Of a stretch of DNA of 64,000 nucleotides, positions 59,756-64,000 are shown in pieces. The notes beneath the pieces are model-generated. The model saw nothing but the letters and a program-made list of their open reading frames with translations, ran no database searches and was not told where the DNA came from. The translations under genes and the position numbers were made by a program. The first letter of the stretch is position 1. Every line of letters starts with the position of its first letter. Source of the stretch: Ancylobacter novellus DSM 506 (lineage in GTDB: Bacteria > Pseudomonadota > Alphaproteobacteria > Rhizobiales > Xanthobacteraceae); assembly GCF_000092925.1 (NCBI RefSeq), contig NC_014217.1, forward strand, positions 3,100,001 to 3,164,000, written 5' to 3'.

Positions 59756-60936
59756 GCCGCCCCCGCAAGAACCCCCGCACTGAACGCGCCGCCCGCCGCG
59801 TCGAAGGCGGCGCCCGGCCGCGCTTCGACCTCGCGGCGACGGCGAAGGAGACTGGCCGCCCGCGCCGCGATCCCCGCGCGGAGGAGCGCCTCGCTCTCGT
59901 GCCCGGCACGGCGCGGCGCCGGCTTGACCGCACACAACGCATTGCGGTGACAGCGGTTTCTCAGGCCTCCGTACCCGTGGCGGAGGCGGCACCGACCGTC
60001 CGCATTATCGCCGAGCCAGCCTATCTCGTCGCCGTCGTGCCGGACGCGCCGAGTGGACGACTCACCCCGCATGATCGCCAGCTCCTCGGCGCCGCACGTC
60101 TCTTGGCCGATATTGGCGGCGGTGCGGTACTGGCCTTGGCGGAGGCCGACGACCTCGCCTCGGCCGGCGCCGACCGCGTGCTGGCGCTCCCCGTCACCGG
60201 CTATGATCCCGAGGCCAGGGCCTTGGCGCTTCAGGCGATTCTCGCCGGGCTGGACATCCGCCACGCGCTGTTCCCCGAAAGCCCGGACGGTGGCGACCTC
60301 GCCCGCCGTCTCGCAGCGCTGACCGGCGAAGAACTGTTCGCCGGCGCCGAAAGCCTGTCACCCAAGGCCGTCACCCGCGCCGCGCAGGGCCGCCGCGTCG
60401 AGCAACGCCGCGCCCCGCCACGCCTGATCAGCCTTGCCGCCGATGCGGTGGCGGCCCATGGCGGCGAGCGGCACGAGGCGCGCGCCGTCGAATTCGGCTT
60501 CCCGGACGTGGAACCCGGCGCGATCCTCTCCGCCGAGTTCATCCCCGCCGATCCGGCCAAGGTGTCGCTGGCGGAGGCCGAGTTCGTCGTCTCGGCCGGC
60601 AACGGCGTGAGCGACTTCAATGCCTTCCGCGCGCTGGTCGCAGCGCTCAACGCCACCCCCGGCGCCAGCCGCGTCGTGTGCGACGCCGGGCTGATGCCGC
60701 GCGCGGCGCAGGTCGGCGCTTCCGGCACGGTGCTGGAGGCGAACTGCTACTTCGCCCTCGGCATCGCCGGCGCGCCGCAGCATTTGCAGGGCGTCGCCCG
60801 CTGCGAGCATGTGGTGGCAGTGAACACCGACCTGCACGCCGCGATGATCGAGCGGGCGGGACTCGCAGTGGTGGCGGATGCGCAGCAGGTGATGCCGGCG
60901 CTCCTGAAGCTCCTCGACGAGGAGGCGGGCGGATGA
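59752..60936 (+). CDS. Electron transfer flavoprotein alpha subunit, pathway-specific, with long N-terminal extension
   Basis: A 394-residue EtfA/FixB protein, longer than usual because about 70 basic residues (RPRKNPRTERAARR, RRDPRAEERLALVPG) precede the normal fold. The FAD domain is recognisable in EAEFVVSAGNGVSDFN, CDAGLMPRAAQVGASGTVLEANCYFALGIAGAPQHLQGV (span about 320-365) and VVAVNTD. It takes electrons from DgcAB. The alpha gene comes before the beta gene here. The extension might dock it to the membrane protein DgcB. Confidence 0.85.
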   Translation: MSRPRKNPRTERAARRVEGGARPRFDLAATAKETGRPRRDPRAEERLALVPGTARRRLDRTQRIAVTAVSQASVPVAEAAPTVRIIAEPAYLVAVVPDAPSGRLTPHDRQLLGAARLLADIGGGAVLALAEADDLASAGADRVLALPVTGYDPEARALALQAILAGLDIRHALFPESPDGGDLARRLAALTGEELFAGAESLSPKAVTRAAQGRRVEQRRAPPRLISLAADAVAAHGGERHEARAVEFGFPDVEPGAILSAEFIPADPAKVSLAEAEFVVSAGNGVSDFNAFRALVAALNATPGASRVVCDAGLMPRAAQVGASGTVLEANCYFALGIAGAPQHLQGVARCEHVVAVNTDLHAAMIERAGLAVVADAQQVMPALLKLLDEEAGG

Positions 60937-61697
60937 GGATCGCCGTGCTGCTTTCCGCCGGCCGCCATGCCGTCTCCGGCCATCCCGCGCCGGTGCCGGT
61001 CGAGTTGCAGGCGATCCGGCTCGCGCATGAGCTCGGCGGCGAGGTGACGGGCCTGCACGCCGGGCCCGACGCCGCCCCACTGAAGGACGCCCTCGGCCAC
61101 GGCCTGCCCCACCTTCTCCATTATAGGATCGCACCGACCGACGACCCTCTGCCCAGCCTCGCCGCCGCGCTCAGTGAAAGCGCCTTCGACCTCGTGCTCG
61201 CAGGCCGCGCTGGCCAGGGCGGCGAGGATACGGGCCTGCTGCCCTATGCGCTCGCCCGCACGCTTGGCCTGCCACTCGTCCCCGATGCCGCCGCGCTGGC
61301 GGAAGGTCCGCAGCCAGGCACGCTTGCCGTGGAACAAGCACTGCCGCGCGGCGCCCGCCGCCGGCTCGCCGTGCGGCTGCCGGCGCTGGTAACGGTGCAT
61401 CCCGCCGCGCCCGCCGCGCTGCCCTTCGCCTTCGCGGCGGCGCGGCGCGGCGTGGTCGAGACGCACCCGGGGCTTCCTGCGCCGCGCATGGCAACGCAGA
61501 TCGAAGAGCGTCCCTATCGCGCGCGGCCCAAGCTGATCGCCAAGGCGGCGGCCGGCGCCTCCGCAGCCGAGCGCCTGAAGGCGGCGACGGAGGCGGCGAG
61601 CGGCGGCGGCCGGCTGCTGGTTGATCCAGCGCCGGAAGAGGCGGCGCGCGAGATTTTGACGCATCTCCGGGACATCGGCGTGCTGCGCAGCCGCTGA
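60933..61697 (+). CDS. Electron transfer flavoprotein beta subunit, pathway-specific
   Basis: A 254-residue EtfB/FixA-like protein overlapping the alpha gene by four bases. It shows EtfB-type blocks such as LAHELGGEVTGLHAG, FDLVLAGRAGQGGEDTGLLPYALARTLGLPLVPDAAAL and RRLAVRLPALVTVHP, and a C-terminal IGVLRSR. It forms the heterodimer with the alpha subunit and ends the dgc operon. Sequence is rather divergent from housekeeping EtfB, fitting a dedicated partner. Confidence 0.83.
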   Translation: MRIAVLLSAGRHAVSGHPAPVPVELQAIRLAHELGGEVTGLHAGPDAAPLKDALGHGLPHLLHYRIAPTDDPLPSLAAALSESAFDLVLAGRAGQGGEDTGLLPYALARTLGLPLVPDAAALAEGPQPGTLAVEQALPRGARRRLAVRLPALVTVHPAAPAALPFAFAAARRGVVETHPGLPAPRMATQIEERPYRARPKLIAKAAAGASAAERLKAATEAASGGGRLLVDPAPEEAAREILTHLRDIGVLRSR

Positions 61698-61849
61698 TTT
61701 TCAGCCCGCCGTGTCAGCCGCCTGTCAGCAAGATCGTGCAAGGCCTGTCGGGACGACCGTCGCAAGGCCGGGCCGTCACGCAAAAGACATCCAACGACTT
61801 CATCCAGAATTGCCGGACACGGCAGAGCGGGGACGGCGAGAACCAGGCG

Positions 61850-63556
61850 ATGAACGAAGCCATCGGAGCGCCGTCGGCGGCGCCTTTGTCCGCCCGCTCC
61901 CCTGACATGTCGGCGCGCTGGCGCCTCGTCCTGCTCGTCGGCCTCGTGCTCGCCTGCCTGCTGCCGGGCCTGTTCTCCATCCCCATCGTCGACCGCGACG
62001 AGGCACGCTTCGCCCAGGCCTCGCGGCAGATGGTAGAGAGCGGCGACTATGTCGTGCCGCGCCTCGGCGAGGCCACCCGCTTCAAGAAGCCAATCGGCAT
62101 CTACTGGCTGCAGGCGGCGGCGGTGAAGCTCACCGGTCATGACGCCAATGCGCCGATTTGGGTGTTCCGCCTGCCCTCGCTGTTCGGCGCGCTGATCGCG
62201 GTTTTGGGCACCTATGCGGTCGGCCGGCGCCTATTCGGCGGGGAGGCAGGCTTCCTCGCCGCGGCGTTGATCGGAACTTCGTTGATCCTCGCGGTCGAGG
62301 CCAAGCTGGCCAAGACCGACGCCGTGCAACTCGCCGCCGCCGTGACCGGTCAATGGGTGCTGGCGCGCGCCTATCTCGCGCCCGCCGGCGAGCGGCTGGG
62401 CCGCGCCTGGGCGCTGCTGTTCTGGGGCGCGATGGCGATCGGCATCCTCATCAAGGGGCCGATCGTGCCCATGCTGGCGGCGCTCACGGCCGCTTCGCTT
62501 TGCTTGTGGGACCGCAAGGCGGCCTGGCTGAAGCAGCTGCGGCCGGCGCTGGGTATCCCCTTCATGCTGGCGCTGGTGCTGCCCTGGCTGATCGCCATCC
62601 TCGTGCATTCAGGCACCGACTTCTTCCGGGAATCGGTGGGCCACGACCTGCTCGCCAAGGTCGCGACCGGACAGGAAACGCATGGGCTGCCACCGGGCGC
62701 GCATTTCGCCGTTTTCTGGTTCGCCTTCTGGCCCGGGGCCGCTCTGGTCGCCGCCGCCGTTCCCTGGATCTGGGCAAACCGCACGGTGCCGGCGGTGCGC
62801 TTCTGCCTCGCCTGGCTGATCCCGTTCTGGATCGTCTTCGAGCTGATCGCCACCAAGCTGCCGCACTACACGCTGCCGGCCTATCCCGCGTTGGCCCTGC
62901 TTGCGGCAGCGGCGCTGACCGCGCCGCGCGAGGGGCCCGACGCGCTGTGGAAACGCGTGCTCGGCACGCTCTCGGCGATTGGTGGCGCGCTCGGGGCGAT
63001 CGCCAGCCTCGTCGTGTTCTATTTGCTCGAAGGGCATCTGCCGCCGCTCGCCCTCTCGCTTGCCGTCCTTGTCGTCGTCATCGCCCTCTATGCCGCCCGG
63101 CAGGCGCTCAAGCTCGGCCTTGCGGCCGCGGCACGCGTGCTGCTGGTCGAGGCCCTCGCGCTCTATGTCCTGCTCTTCGCCGTCGTCGCGCCGCGGGCGG
63201 AGAGGATGTGGATCGCCCCGCGTCTCGCCGCGGCGGTGAGCCATGTTCCTTGCGCCGCGCCGCAGATCATGGTGGCGGGCTTCAGCGAGCCGAGCGTGCT
63301 GTTCGTGCTCGGCAAGGACACGCGGTTCGGCGACGGCGTGACCGCGGCGGATTTCCTCGCGCAGCCCGGCTGCCGCGCGGTGATCATTGCCGATCACCAG
63401 CAGCAACTCTTCGACATCCGCAACAAGGTCCTGCGCCGCTCGCCCGCTCTCGTGACCACCACGGACGGCGTCAACAGCGCCAATTCGCGCCACCTCAACT
63501 TCAACATCTATGTCGCCGCGCCGGACGCGCCCTCCGCGGAAGGAACAAAGCCATGA
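61850..63556 (+). CDS. ArnT-like glycosyltransferase (GT83/PMT family)
   Basis: A 568-residue inner-membrane enzyme with 11-13 helices. The catalytic DRDEARFAQASRQM in the first periplasmic loop, RFKKPIGIYWLQAAAV and TKLPHYTLPAYPALALL are hallmarks of ArnT-type transferases, which move a sugar from undecaprenyl phosphate to lipid A or other surface glycans. The sugar (aminoarabinose, galacturonic acid or other) is not evident. The ATG at 61850 is the likely start; its stop overlaps the next gene by four bases, so both act together on lipid A or a lipid-linked sugar. Confidence 0.87.
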   Translation: MNEAIGAPSAAPLSARSPDMSARWRLVLLVGLVLACLLPGLFSIPIVDRDEARFAQASRQMVESGDYVVPRLGEATRFKKPIGIYWLQAAAVKLTGHDANAPIWVFRLPSLFGALIAVLGTYAVGRRLFGGEAGFLAAALIGTSLILAVEAKLAKTDAVQLAAAVTGQWVLARAYLAPAGERLGRAWALLFWGAMAIGILIKGPIVPMLAALTAASLCLWDRKAAWLKQLRPALGIPFMLALVLPWLIAILVHSGTDFFRESVGHDLLAKVATGQETHGLPPGAHFAVFWFAFWPGAALVAAAVPWIWANRTVPAVRFCLAWLIPFWIVFELIATKLPHYTLPAYPALALLAAAALTAPREGPDALWKRVLGTLSAIGGALGAIASLVVFYLLEGHLPPLALSLAVLVVVIALYAARQALKLGLAAAARVLLVEALALYVLLFAVVAPRAERMWIAPRLAAAVSHVPCAAPQIMVAGFSEPSVLFVLGKDTRFGDGVTAADFLAQPGCRAVIIADHQQQLFDIRNKVLRRSPALVTTTDGVNSANSRHLNFNIYVAAPDAPSAEGTKP

Positions 63557-63897
63557 GCCTCGTCAACGCCGCGCTGTTCAATCTGGGGCTGGTCAATCCC
63601 TGGCTCGTGCTGGGCTTCCTCGGCCAAGGCCTGTTCACCGCGCGCTTCCTGGCGCAGTGGATCGTCAGCGAGCGGGCTGGACGCAGCATCGTGCCGGCCA
63701 TCTTCTGGCTGTTCTCCATCGGCGGCGGCCTCACCTTGCTGGTCTATGCGCTCTACCGCCAGGATCCGGTGTTCATCGTCGGCCAGGCCGCCGGCCTGCT
63801 GATCTATGGCCGCAACGCCTACTTCATCCTGCGGGAACGGACGGCGCAACGCGCCATCACTCAACTACAGGCCGAGGCGGTCGACCGTGCCAGCTAG
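63553..63897 (+). CDS. Lipid-A-disaccharide synthase N-terminal-domain (LAB_N) membrane protein
   Basis: A 114-residue protein with three helices and the LAB_N signature: VLGFLGQGLFTARFLAQWIVSERAGRSIVPAIFWLFSIGGG, RQDPVFIVGQAAGLLIYGRN. Such small SWEET-like proteins accompany glycosyltransferases and are thought to help flip or position lipid-linked sugars. Overlap with the ArnT-like gene (ATGA) shows one operon. Confidence 0.88.
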   Translation: MSLVNAALFNLGLVNPWLVLGFLGQGLFTARFLAQWIVSERAGRSIVPAIFWLFSIGGGLTLLVYALYRQDPVFIVGQAAGLLIYGRNAYFILRERTAQRAITQLQAEAVDRAS

Positions 63898-64000
63898 GAT
63901 CGCATTCGGCTGAGGTTAGTTCTTCGCCGGCGAATTTGTTTATTTGTTAATTCTTTCATATCTACGTCATCTACGCCTGTTCTTATATCTGCATTATGGA
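63898..64000. other. AT-rich right end of the window
   Basis: The last 100 bases are clearly richer in A and T than the rest (TTTGTTTATTTGTTAATTCTT...). No gene starts here. It is probably the terminator or promoter zone at an operon boundary. Confidence 0.4.

Overview
The window reads as a chromosomal segment of a G+C-rich alphaproteobacterium of the order Hyphomicrobiales. Gene styles (alphaproteobacterial SerA/SerC, the conserved membrane protein next to purA, DUF533, many short intergenic palindromes) suggest a Xanthobacteraceae-like soil or plant-associated bacterium (Ancylobacter, Starkeya or Xanthobacter type), but no rRNA or other firm taxonomic marker is present. I see no insertion sequence, phage, CRISPR array, tRNA or rRNA.

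Layout. 0-4.5 kb holds a truncated cation-efflux gene, a lytic transglycosylase, a TPP riboswitch with thiC, and a Nudix hydrolase. 4.5-25.3 kb is an oxalate/glyoxylate island: two oxalate/formate antiporters (oxlT), two FadR-type GntR regulators, a cupin, oxalyl-CoA decarboxylase (oxc), two formyl-CoA transferases (frc), an IclR regulator divergent from gcl-hyi-glxR, then a PanE-like reductase, a fumarylacetoacetase-fold enzyme, sucCD, and an unannotated 42-residue membrane protein. 25.6-40.2 kb is mixed housekeeping: purA with a membrane protein, a VOC dioxygenase, a DMT exporter, a GNAT enzyme, a small potassium-type channel, an MliC lysozyme inhibitor, a PuuE-like deacetylase, eda, an SDR, a HicAB-type module with a frameshifted toxin, serA, serC, an outer-membrane barrel and a DUF533 protein. 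40.5-61.7 kb is a glycine-betaine degradation island: soxBDAG, sdaA, two GlxA-type AraC regulators, gbcAB and dgcAB with its own ETF pair. A HigBA pair and a SulP transporter lie inside it. 61.8-63.9 kb encodes an ArnT-like glycosyltransferase and a LpxB N-terminal-domain protein.

How the genes work together. Oxalate enters through OxlT and is activated by Frc to oxalyl-CoA. Oxc can decarboxylate it to formyl-CoA, which recycles the CoA donor and gives formate for energy. The PanE-like enzyme can reduce it to glyoxylate (PanE2 of Methylobacterium extorquens is the known oxalyl-CoA reductase), which Gcl, Hyi and GlxR turn into glycerate. The reductive branch consumes CoA thioester without regenerating formyl-CoA, and the co-localised SucCD is a logical source of new thioester. 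A recurring operator-like motif, GGYAT-N5-ATRCC, lies before oxlT1, oxlT2/gntR1, gntR2/oxc, the panE-like gene and the 42-residue membrane protein. It ties these units into one probable GntR regulon and is the most useful new observation here. In the second island GbcAB, DgcAB/ETF and SoxBDAG demethylate betaine through dimethylglycine and sarcosine to glycine, and SdaA converts serine to pyruvate. GCGACA/TGTCGC inverted repeats occur before soxB, gbcA and the second GlxA-type gene. Both islands meet in glyoxylate/glycine/serine metabolism, where serA and serC also belong.
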